Below are positions 37,450-47,299 of a stretch of DNA of 64,000 nucleotides, piece by piece (position 1 is the first letter of the stretch; the number at the start of each line of letters is the position of its first letter). The position numbers and the translations under genes are program-made. Location of the stretch: NCBI GenBank assembly GCA_021234535.1, contig SFZH01000008.1, positions 4,650,001 to 4,714,000 on the forward strand, in the 5' to 3' direction. This DNA comes from Stichopus chloronotus. Taxonomy: Eukaryota; Echinodermata; Holothuroidea; Aspidochirotida; Stichopodidae. The notes under the pieces were generated by a model. It made no database searches and had not been told where the DNA came from. It was given only the letters and a program-made list of their open reading frames with translations.

Positions 37450-38493
37450 GGTCTTTGGCGGTGGGCAGGATTACGCCGTAGGAGGCTGAAGAACCACGCG
37501 GGCAAAGGCCTCGTCTGCCGTCGGGGTGTTAGTGAGATATCATGAGACCAAGGAAGACGGTGTCTTCCACGCAGACGCCGCAAGGATATCCTCCAAGGGC
37601 ACGTTGCGGAACCAAACTGTGAAAGTAGCATGCCCGCAAACGTCGTGGGCCCGAACGCGCTCGGCGGGGCTGACGTGAGGCCTGATAAGTGATGCAATCC
37701 AACGCGAAAGCATCTCTTTAGAGGCCGGCGTGAAGGGACGTCGCGGCAGGAGGAAAAGCTGATCCGACATACGAACAGCCTTAGTCCCCTCGACGTACCA
37801 TTTGAGGGCTCGGACAGCGCAACCATATCCTTGAGCACTGAGGAGGCCCTGCTGAGCTTTGGAAGCTGGATTTTGCCCAACATGAACGAGAGCATCTGGT
37901 TTTTAGCCAGGAAACGCAGATCCGGTAGAAGGCGCACCCCCGCAGGGTCGAAACGCAGGAAGCCCGCCTGCAGGGTCAAGGCAGGACGGAGCCAAGCGGC
38001 CGGATGGTGGCCAGCGATGGTACATGCCACAATGGAGTTGGTGTAGAGCGGGGCTGGTCCCTATCGTGGAGCCGTCCGGGAACCCGTGATGCACCGCCGC
38101 GATGGCTGAGTGGTAGTTCTGAAAAGTGCTAATCTGTTTCCCCTCCCGGAAGAGCTCGCAGAAGAAATTTGCTAGGTCTGGGGCAGACATTTCCATGGGA
38201 TCGACAGCCTTCTCACTTGCCCAGTTGCAGAAGCGCTCGAGGCGTGAGTCATAAGTCTTAAGCGTGCCGGGACGCCTGGCTGCTGCAGCAATGTCTGCAG
38301 CCTCCGCAGAAAAGCCCACCACTTGGAAGGTCGACCTGACAGAGGCCACGCAGCTAGACGCAGGGATGCTAGGTCCAAGTGACGGAGAGCTCCGCTGCGC
38401 GGTGTTAGGAGATCTGGTACCGGCGGAAACAGGAAGGGTAGGTCGTGGAGAAGCCGGAGGAGGAGCGGGAACCACGGCTGGTTCGGCCAACAC
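37450..38493 (-). pseudogene. DIRS tyrosine recombinase, broken
   Basis: The N-terminal core-binding part is open in one frame: RRPGTLKTYDSRLERFCNWA, SAPDLANFFCELFREGKQIS and YHSAIAAVHHGFPDG. The middle (DLRFLAKNQMLSF) and the catalytic end (MSDQLFLLPRRPFTPASKEM, VRAHDVCGHATFTVWFRNVP, SAWKTPSSLVS) lie in other frames. The family normally reads HxxR at this point; here it is H-D-V-C, a CGC to TGC-type change. A stop follows SLVS where the tyrosine strand should continue. The protein would be inactive. Confidence 0.75.
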
Positions 38494-40223
38494 AGCGCCA
38501 TAAGCAGGAGGTCCGCCGGCGTGTTCTGGAGCCTATGCAGGACAGTGTGAATGAGCGCGAAGGGGGGAAACTAGTACATCATGAGACCCGTCTCCGGTAA
38601 GGAGAGGGCGTCCACCCTCCTGGCCGTGGGTGTCACGTAGTAAGACACGAAGGTTGGTAGTTGGGTGTCGGACGCCAACGCGAACATGTATACGGAGGGC
38701 CGACCGTAGAGGGCGAAGATGTGAGAAGCTCAACGCTACGCGAGAGTCCAGGCTCCCGAATCGTATGTGCCTCGCGAGAGCGCGTCTGCCAGCACGTTCT
38801 GCTGATCCGTGAGGTGTGCTGTGCAGAGCATGATGCCTAGGGACTGACACAGTAGCACAAGGTCCCACACCCATCAGAGTTGGGTAGCCGATTTCGTGCC
38901 CCCGTGGCAGTTGATGTAGGCGACCGAGGTGGAATTGTCTGAGCGCACCGTCACTACGTGACCGGCCAAGTGAGTGAGCCAGCCGCGAATCGCTCGCAGT
39001 ACCGCCTCTGTTTCGAGCACATTGATGTACTGGGCTTCGGTTCGGTACCACACCCCTACGGCCACCTGCCCGTTCCACGTCGCACCCCAACCCGACTGCG
39101 ACGCGTCCGTCTTGATAGTAGCTAGTGGCGCGTCGTTGCCGAAAGGTCTGCCCCCAGTGAGATTGTGCTCGTGTGTCCACCATTGTATAAATGGACACAG
39201 TTCCGTTGGCAGCGGTATGAGCTGGAATGGGTGTGGATCCGGAGCGGGCGCGTATGTCAAGAAGTGGCGCTGGAGGGCACGCATGTAGAGCCGGCACAGG
39301 CCGAGGAGATCTACTAAGCTCGCCATCCTTCCTAGGAGCTGCTGCCACAGATGGGTCGTCGCTTGCGGTGCGGCGAGAATTTTTCTCGCAGCCGCGACAA
39401 GGTCTGAAACTCTCTCTTCCGTGGGGAACGCCATTCCTGCGGAGAGGTCTAGTTGCGCCCCAAGGTACGTGATCAACTGAGAGGGTGTGAGCGCCTTTTT
39501 TTGCTTCGTTCACGATCCAACTGAGGTCGTGTAAAGTGCGAAGCACATGCGCGGTGTTGTGGCGCTTCTCTCTCCAAAGACCCCAACTCCAGCCAATCGT
39601 CTAGGTAGGCGAATACTGTTATTCCGGCTCGCCGGAGGAACGCCAGAACCGCACGGGTCACACGCGTGAACACTCGCGGCGCGGTTGACAGCCCGAAGGG
39701 CAAGGTGGTAATCGGCTTCGCGGTACCTGAAAGCAAGGAAGCGCCTCGACGCTTTGTGAATGGGGACATGGAGATACGTGTCTTTCAAATCGATGGATGT
39801 CGCCCACATACCATTCGCGATGAGGGGAAGTATGGTCGCCAGTGTTTCCATCCTGAACCCTTGTGGGCGCACAAATTGTTTGTTGAGAGGCTTTAGGTTC
39901 AGGATGGGCCTCCACATCCCGTTCTTCTTCCGTGTGAGGAAGAAGGTGGAGTGGAACAGAAGGTCGCTCTCGGCATGAACCTGTTCAATGGCCCCCTTGG
40001 CCAAAAGGTCCTCCAACTCTTGCTCGAAAGCAACCCTTTGTGCCTCTTCGTCCGGGATTGGTGTTGGCCGGACAAGGCCAGCTGAGGGGGGAGCCGTGAA
40101 CTCTATCCGGTATCCCCCTCGATTACCCCCAGAACCCAAGCATCCAGCGCGATCGCGCGCAACGCCAGTAAGAAGTGTCTCAGCCGCCCCCCACCAGCCT
40201 GGACAAAGCGGTGGGGTGGGCAC
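38172..40223 (-). pseudogene. DIRS reverse transcriptase-RNase H, frameshifted
   Basis: RT motifs in order are EQELEDLLAKGAIEQVHAES, FLTRKKNGMWRPILNLKPLN and MWATSIDLKDTYLHVPI in one frame (to about 39.70 kb). LPFGLSTAPRVFTRV and VFAYLDDWLELGSL, with the catalytic YLDD, are in another. RNase H follows with YLGAQLDLSAG, LATIKTDASQSGWGATWN, VLETEAVLRAI and TVRSDNSTSVAYINCHGG, then a stop at about 38875. Downstream come NVLADALSRG and WPNQPWFPLLLRLL. At least two frame changes and one internal stop make it non-functional. Confidence 0.8.
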
Positions 40224-40225
40224 CC

Positions 40226-42350
40226 CTAGGGCCTCTTGGATCGGCCGCCTCTGTTATGGGGACAGAAGCTAGATTGGCTCGATTGCTGCTGATTCTGACG
40301 AGAGTCATTCCGACTGTCACAGCCACCTGAGCCGCCCTGGCGGGAGTACGGTTGGTACCTCAATTGGGCCGGCCTGCCCTGGCGGTACCGGTTTTGGCCC
40401 GATCTACAGTTCCGTCCGGAACCTTGCTGACGGGTTTGCTGGCCAGAGGTGTTCCCAAGACGCGACATATGCTCGTCGGCCTCACGGAGAGCCTTGAGCC
40501 TTTCCACGTCCTCCCGGAGCTTTGCCTCAAACTGGCCACCGGACAAATCATTGCCTAGGATTGGTAGGTCCCTAAAGGCCTCGACTGCTGTGCGGGATGA
40601 CCAGTCCAAAGAGTCGAGGACCTGATCGTGACACGTCGTGGTCGCCTTTACAGAAATTCTCACAAACTGGTCGAAAACGGACCTTGCGACTGGACTGAGG
40701 AGGGCGATGACTGCGCCCGTGTCCACGTGTGAAACGCCAGCGGTTTGAGCCTGTGAAAACGATCTATTCAAGAGTTCAGCATACAGGAGAAGAGGAGAGG
40801 CACATTTCATCCGTGCTCGCGACGCTCGGCCAACATCATACATCGCTGTCTCCAGGTGGCAGGAGTTCCTATCGCGAAACCTATCTCCCACGTCCAACAT
40901 GCCCGCCGCTCACAGTCGCTCCCTAACCCGCGCAGATATGCAGCGCTGAGAATAAGTTCAGCCAATCCGATTCATCTACATGAAAGGCCCGGGCTGTGTC
41001 CCGCTGGAAAGCTGTCCATTGACGAGCCGAGGCTAACGATCAAACGCGCTGTTCGCATTCCGCATCGATGGGAATGGAAACACGCGGGGCTGATAATGCC
41101 GCGTTCGGTGTGAAGCACGACGCTGGCGCTTCTGCCACGGAAGGCGAAGGGTCCCGCAACGACTTATCCTCCTCGCCCTCGGAGGGAACATCTCCACGCT
41201 CTCGCGGCCGCGTGCCGGTTGCTGGAGTGCGTGGGGAAGCCCTGCTGTGGAAGACGAAATCTAGGTCACGGGATGGCAAGGCCGCTTGTCATAGTGACTC
41301 AGCGCTGGGGGTCTACGGGCCCTGCGGCGCGGGGCTAGCCCTATCCGTAAGCAGGCGCTCCAAGAGGTCCTTAACCTACCCCAAGACCTCATCTTGCTGG
41401 CCGCGTGGGGGAGTACGGCGCCAGTGCCTAAAGTCGCGGTCGCCCGACGACGGCGATGACTCGGACGATTCTGGCCGCTTGCAAGGCGGGCGCTTCCGAG
41501 GGTGGGCGCGGGAGCTCGGCATAGGCGGAAACCCTTCAAAGTTGCGGGCATGTCTTGAGAACGACTCTGAACTCGACGCAAACAGATCCAGGACCGCCCA
41601 GTCTCATACCGGGTCTTCCGGTAACAGATCCTGGGGCCAGGCCGGTCCCGCCTCCAAAGGGCCTGGTCTGGCCGAAGTGGCCGGACTTACACCGCCACCC
41701 ACGGTGGTCAGCAAAGCGCAGGGGCGCGCTTGTAGTCCCAGTGTTGGACTGCGCAGAGGACTTAGCCCGGAAGCTCCAGGGGCCCCGGAACAGAAGCCAG
41801 GGCTTACTCCATTGGCTATGGAGGCCTGCAGGTTGGAAGGACTTACGTCCCCATGTGGGATGGCCTCTTCGCTCTGTGAAGGTCTTATGCCATCCACCAT
41901 GGTGGCCCGAGCGGAAGACGACAGAGTCCGGTCGTGCTGGGTAGACGGCAAATCCCGGGCACGGCTAGAATCCTGGGTACAACTCGCTCTGTCCGGATCC
42001 GAGGCACAGCGCTTCGTCGCAGAATCCCGGGTACGGCTATCGGCTGAGTCCCGGGTACAGCAGTCCGTCGCCAACTCCCGGGAACGATGATCCGATGGCG
42101 TCGGCTGGGAAGACTGACCGGCCGCGGACTACTTCTTACGGGGTTTCGAAGCCGTCTTCCCATGCTGTTCGTTGCGTTTACGGATCCACTCGGTCGTGGT
42201 TGTCCAGCATTCCGAGGGCCAAGCACGGCAAACTGCGGACGGCAGGCCTTCCTCACACGGCCAGCAGCTCGGACATTGAGCATGGAAGTCCCATGCGCTG
42301 AATGGCCGAAAGTGTTTACAAGTGGAGCAAACATCTTGCGTTTTCTCCAT
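40226..42350 (-). pseudogene. DIRS gag-like region (ORF1), broken
   Basis: The region starts with a Met at 42350 (MEKTQDV) and a cysteine-rich stretch, CSTCKHFRPFSAWDFHAQC then CPSCWPCEE, reaching a stop at 42129. Translation resumes in other frames. The C-terminal part, 40900-40226, is open for 224 codons. It has DSLDWSSRTAVEAFRDLPIL, a charged helix, and a basic Gln/Arg/Gly-rich tail (QGSGRNCRSGQNRYRQGR). A matching segment, LDSLDLSSCTAVEIFWDLPI, is found in the truncated copy at 59.4-59.65 kb. A long plus-strand frame over 41068-42090 is antisense to this region and I regard it as spurious. Confidence 0.65.
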
Positions 42351-42916
42351 CTTATCTTAAGGAGAAGCTAAGGAATAAACAAGCAAGTAACAAAAACGAT
42401 GTCCCACTTAGTTTGGGACGTAGAAAAACCGGGCGGGAAACCTTAAACCCGGCCGAAATACCTAACAAAAACCTGCTGCAGGCCAAGGGCTTGCACGGAG
42501 GAATCACTCCCCACGCTGAGCCCCTTGGCACAAGAAACACTCGGGAAAAATAGCGAGGGAAAAAATGTCCCCCAAAGTCTAGTGAATACGAAAACGAGAT
42601 ACACACTGAGTGGCTGAACATGAAGCCTAACGACGTTACATATAAATACCAGTACCAAACGATGTAACAGGGTGGCAAAACATATATAACAACATACAAC
42701 GTAATGTAACAGTATAGCGGGTCCGAGGCCTAGCCCAGATCCACCGCACACGTGTTGAAAAAACGTGAAAAAGACACAAAATAAAAAGGATACTCATCCA
42801 AAACAGGTCCAGAAGGATGGGAAAGGATGAGGATCACACGTAGAAACTTGGAGTTTTGCAGCAGATAAATGAAGATGCAATTTGCAGCTTAGAACTTCGC
42901 TGGCAAACCAAAAGGC

Positions 42917-43044
42917 TGGCAATTACAGAAGGGCAGTGACCAGATACACACATGCACACACACACAAAATTGCCAGATGCTAGACCATGGTCGATACGGT
43001 AATGCATAGGTTACATGAGGTGAGGGAGTACGTATTGTGAATTC
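42917..43044 (-). repeat. DIRS 5' inverted terminal repeat
   Basis: About 128 bp, inverted relative to 36961-37088. Shared landmarks in the inverse are AACCTATGCATTACCGTAT, GACCATGGTCTAGCATCTGG, CAATTTTGTGTGTG and TGTGTATCTGGTCAC. It includes a CA microsatellite near 42950-42967. A close relative caps the truncated DIRS copy at about 60410-60500. Confidence 0.8.
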
Positions 43045-43046
43045 CA

Positions 43047-43985
43047 TGGGTCCTAAAGTTGGGGTGTAGGAGGCAACAATAATCAGGTAGCTGCAACTTA
43101 GTAGGAGATACACTAGAACACTTCACTTTATGCTAATCCTATATTATTAGATTTTCTTTGGTGCAATATGACTTTCAACTCATAAAAGATGAATACCACT
43201 TAGGAACCCATTACTTTTATGTGACATGTCCAATTTCTAGCTGTTATAAAAGAAATCTTTATTCACACCTACACCTAGTTAGCACAAAATACACATAATG
43301 TGCTAAGATTACGTCTCAAGAAGACCTTTTCTGCTTCATAAAACATGACATGATATCCTGATATACTACAATGGCTAGGGTATGTTCCTCTCAAGAAGGC
43401 ATAAACATGTATAATATCATGTGAGGATTGGCTGACACCTACATCTACCCTATGAATAGGATTACGTATACCAATGCTTTGATGCCAAGATTGTTGCCAC
43501 CAGTCAAGCCCTTGTAAAATCAACCTGCTACTGATGCTACATTATCAATCAAGCAATGCTTGGATGTCTGCTTAAAAGTATGGCATCTAACAATATCATA
43601 AGGGTGGTGGATTTGAAATGTGTATATCATTTTTGAATATTTCAATATTTCAAAGCAACAGTGTGATAATAGTTAGTGCACTTATGTGTAGTATACATAC
43701 ACGTTGCCTGAGTCAAATAGCTACTGCTGCTTCCCTTTAAAATATTAAAAGGTATTACATTTCCATCTAATAATGAAGAATCTCTACTGTCCTTCCCAAC
43801 ACCATGTTTAAATTTCTGCACTTAATAATTACACTCAGGATACTGAATAACATGTGTCCTTAAAATTAATGTGATAAGTTATGCAACAATGAAATAAATG
43901 TTCAATTTAACTAAAAGAATCACTTTTAGGTCTATCGACATAGGTCTATCCCACTACTGATACAAAAAAAAATAACTTTACTTAC
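43047..43985. other. Intron without recognised elements
   Basis: AT-rich sequence between the DIRS 5' end and exon 3. I see no supported feature. Confidence 0.35.
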
Positions 43986-44104
43986 TCAAGTTCAAGAAAG
44001 TCTTTCAGGTGTTCTGAGAGATCAAGCAGCTTTAGAAAGTTGACACTATAAGACACATTTGTGAGAACTATCTTCTTTTTGTATGATTTACCAACAACAA
44101 AATC
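43986..44104 (-). CDS. CFAP74: CFAP74-like exon 3 of window (ASH domain strand)
   Basis: This 119-bp exon starts in phase 0 and ends in phase 2. The acceptor is CCTTTTAG-like (TTTTTAG/GATTTTG) and the donor is CTTGA followed by GTAAG. It encodes DFVVGKSYKKKIVLTNVSY and then SVNFLKLLDLSEHLKDFLEL. The pattern VGKxYKKKIxLTNVSYxVN is a typical ASH/PapD-like beta-strand pair. It is the strongest single piece of evidence for the family. It lies between a 8.1-kb intron upstream and a 10.6-kb intron downstream that holds the complete DIRS element. Confidence 0.85.
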
Positions 44105-44786
44105 CTAAAAACAAGAAAAGAATGACAAAAAGTTGTGAAGCAATACAGATGGTTTGGTTAAAATGATAGAAGTAAAGAAACTGCACAAAAGTTTTAGATG
44201 AGTCTGCCTTAAAAATAATATCAAGAAGAAAAAAAACCTATCTAGATATTAGAGTTGAAATATCTTCAGTTGGTGGATAACCTTACACAGTGGTTAGCAG
44301 ACTGAAACTATACTATGAAGACATATATTCAGAGGAGAACAAAACATTTGCTAAATATTTCATCTTTCCATTCAGCAGTTATTGAGCAAGCTTAAGTTGT
44401 GCATAAACTGCAATTTGTCCTGTGCAACCAATCTCAACTCTACCAGTGAGAAAATCTTCCCGGCTTCTTAGACAAAACTATATCAAATCCTTCGCTCTCT
44501 TTCCTGTGCAACGCCACAAGTGACATAAATTTTCTGCTAATCATGTATAACATTTATCCAACTAACATTGTTTTTTGCCTTACACTTGAAAATCCTTGCT
44601 TCCATACAATAACATGGGGTCTAAATTAGGGCACTATATTCGATCTATACCAATTTCTCCTTCCCTATCAATTTTACAGCATACATGTACATGGGCACAC
44701 ATACATTATACCTAGAGTCACATAGGGATACCAAGTAAAGGAATGACAAGAGTTTTTACACCTGTTAGGGTAATGCCCTAAACTTA

Positions 44787-45370
44787 TTAGTTGCCATCTT
44801 GGCCTTCCATTTTGTTAACCTTTGACATTGAAGATTCTGGATTGTTTGTTTTCATAAAAACAGTTAGTTGAGTCATATCCGCTTGAACTCTCTTAACTGA
44901 TTCGCTTGATTGATTCTACTGTATACTCAACATTACTAGAGATATGGAGAATGTTCTAGACCTACTCCAAACATTATATATGCGCTTAAAATCTTTGACG
45001 AATCTGATTTTAATCCAGGGATCTGGAGACAACTCTTGTTTGTCCAATTCTGTATACATATTTGTTATCTACACAAGCCTGACCTTTTCCAACATTGCTC
45101 TCATCTTAATTGTATCATTTCCATTGCCTACTAGGACACACTGCTTATTCAACGGTAAGAAGCCATTGCCATTCATGGTCTGAAGCCATAACTTGCTGTC
45201 TGACACCTAGACATCAGTTCTGATTAGAGACGGTCTTTCATCACCAGTAATTTTTACACCTACTACTGCCTTGCATTCTCTTAAGCGTTTTGGGTATCCT
45301 GCCAAGCTACTAGTGTACCACAGCACTGGTACTACGAAGTCTGTAAGTCCAGCTCAGCTCTGTAACTAGT
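44787..45370 (-). pseudogene. Decayed coding-like stretch, unidentified
   Basis: One minus-strand frame runs about 194 codons with only three internal stops and ends at a TAA at 44787-44789. Readable parts are LTDFVVPVLWYTSSLAGYP, KLWLQTMNGNGFLPLNKQ, VLVGNGNDTIKMRAMLEKV, WIKIRFVKDFKRIYNVWSRS and VQADMTQLTVFMKTNNPESS. The composition is protein-like compared with surrounding intron. I do not recognise it. A retroelement remnant or a processed pseudogene is possible. No splice sites support it as an exon of the host gene. Confidence 0.35.
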
Positions 45371-45756
45371 CAAAAACTTTGAGGTACCACCCTTGTAGTA
45401 TTAAGTTTAATTCTTAAAATTTAGTAATAATTGAAGCTCAGGGTTATTTTAATCCAGTTATTACAATGTAATATCTAATTGAAACTTAAAACATCACCCT
45501 CATTCCACCTATCATCTGCTTGCTTGGGTACATACTGATTTCCACACTGTTCTATTACCATTGCTTCACATTCCAGTTCTCTCCACCTTGGACAAAGCTC
45601 ATTGGCACATGCCATTCCCCTTTTCAACATTGGCTACATGATTGCAGTGTGGTTACAGTATGGCTGTGGTTGTTTTAACATAGCACATTTCGGAAGAAAA
45701 AATGAGAAAATTGAAACTTCAATGTAGGAATTGTCTCTTATTGTTAAGAGACTTAA

Positions 45757-46100
45757 AGGGAAATAGGGCGTTTAGAATATACCAACATGGTATATGAAGA
45801 AAATAGCTTTAATTGTTATTAAACCATTCAGTTTCACCAATAAACATCTGCAAGAGCTTCATCTCCTAAAAATATTATGCATGTGGTGAGTAACGGAAGA
45901 TGCATCATTTGAATTTTGAAAAGTTTGGGTGAACAAATTATTGTTGAGCAATAAATAACTGAATTTCTATCTATGAGAAACTTATTTCTTGAAAAGAAGG
46001 CTACAGTCCTTCTTTTTTTTAATAATCTGTCATTCTATGTCCAGACACACTGGTTTTAAAACTATGGTTGTTTTCTGCAAGACAAACGCCTTATTTCCCT
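45757..46100. mobile_element. TTAA-flanked non-autonomous DNA element, copy 3
   Basis: A 344-bp element with 17-bp inverted termini with one mismatch (AGGGAAATAGGGCGTTT and the inverse of AGGGAAATAAGGCGTTT). TTAA flanks both sides at 45753-45756 and 46101-46104. It is colinear with the element at 36452-36796. It has no coding capacity and fits a piggyBac-like MITE, although AGGG is not the classical CCC terminus of that family. Confidence 0.75.
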
Positions 46101-46519
46101 TTAAGACACAATGCATTTTGTAAAAATGAAAGCATTGAAGCTTAAACTTGTTCGGTCCATGACTATTGTAGAGAAAAGTGTATTTTGAGTAAAAAACAGT
46201 GAAATTTGAAACATTGCTAAGCTGATGGTAGTTCATGCAATATGTCTGCAATACATGGGGATTATTTACCTCACTGTACTGTTGAAATACACCAAGTTAC
46301 AGTTATCAATAGCAACAAGTGTAGTTTTCATGGCCAGATGAATGACAAAAATGTACAATTTTGGGGGTTTTGACTTACAAAAGTTCCTCAAAAATTTTCA
46401 AAGGAAGTTTCACCTATCCAATATTTCATGTGAGCACTCAAATAACTGTAATAATGTGCCATGCAACAGGATTTCAAAAATCATCCTTTCTTGTTCAATT
46501 TGAGTATAGACCTTACACA

Positions 46520-47299
46520 TGTTGCGGACCTTACACATTGTCAACATTCATTTCGTAGAATTAAAATGAAAGATATCCTTATATCTTCATGTGTTTCAGT
46601 AAGTATGTTCCATTTAAATATACACAAAGTATAAGTTTTCCTGCAGATTAGGTGTTTACTTGTAACGGAGTACTTGAAAGGACATCTTTTTGTTCATTTT
46701 TCTGATGTAAAACGTTAACAGCACCATGTATGATACTGTACAACAACGAATTACATAAAAAGGTGTAGATTACATCAAACAACCTTACAAATTTCGAAGT
46801 CTCAAATAGTCTTTTTTAATGAAAATTATAAACAGCCTGAAACCAATTGCTTTTGTTGCAAAATTCATACTTTAAATTCAACATGGTGAGTTATGTTGTG
46901 GACGTTACATAATGTCAACATGACTGTATGCCCTAAAGATTTGTAGAATAATGTTGCATAATCAGTTTAATCCAAAGTTTGTTGAAGTTGTTTGAAAGAT
47001 GGTCTACAATTATTAAGTTACAAACTCTCATTCCATACAGTAGCTCAGTTTTGGGTGAGGATATACGCACTAATACTGTAGTGATAAACTGCCTTTTAAT
47101 ATGGTAAACTGCATTATACAGTAATGATAACACTTTTAGATTGAACCATAACTTCATAAAAAAATGATAGATCTTTTAAAACATCTCAATTTCATCATAG
47201 TCAAATTCCCAATGACCAATTGTGTGGTAGTAAACTTGAATTTGAGGAACAAATTAGTTAGATGTACTTTACTAAACTTAATGTTGCGGACGTTACATA
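46520..47299 (+). repeat. Cluster 1 of the TGTTGCGGACGTTACA motif
   Basis: Three plus-strand copies: 46520 (GGACC variant), 46894 (TGTGG variant) and 47282. The first two are followed directly by ATTGTCAACA or AATGTCAACA. The motif keeps two CpG in otherwise AT-rich, CpG-poor DNA. No coding sequence lies between the copies. Confidence 0.75.

Larger units (their letters stand above)
36939..43046 (-). mobile_element. DIRS-type tyrosine-recombinase retrotransposon, full structure, inactive coding
   Basis: The element is about 6.1 kb on the minus strand, inserted in the 10.6-kb intron between exons 3 and 4. It has inverted terminal repeats at 42917-43044 (5') and 36961-37088 (3') and an internal complementary region at 37354-37443. 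From 5' to 3' it carries a gag-like region, reverse transcriptase, RNase H and a tyrosine recombinase. This is the full DIRS layout, with no integrase or aspartic protease. It is visibly more GC- and CpG-rich than the surrounding intron. Frameshifts and stops break every coding region, so it cannot move by itself. Confidence 0.85.

Noticed and set aside
41068..42090. 340-codon plus-strand open frame, the longest in the window
   Set aside because: It is antisense to the DIRS gag-like region, in GC-rich DNA where long spurious frames are common. It shows no family motif, and the coding order of the element is on the minus strand.
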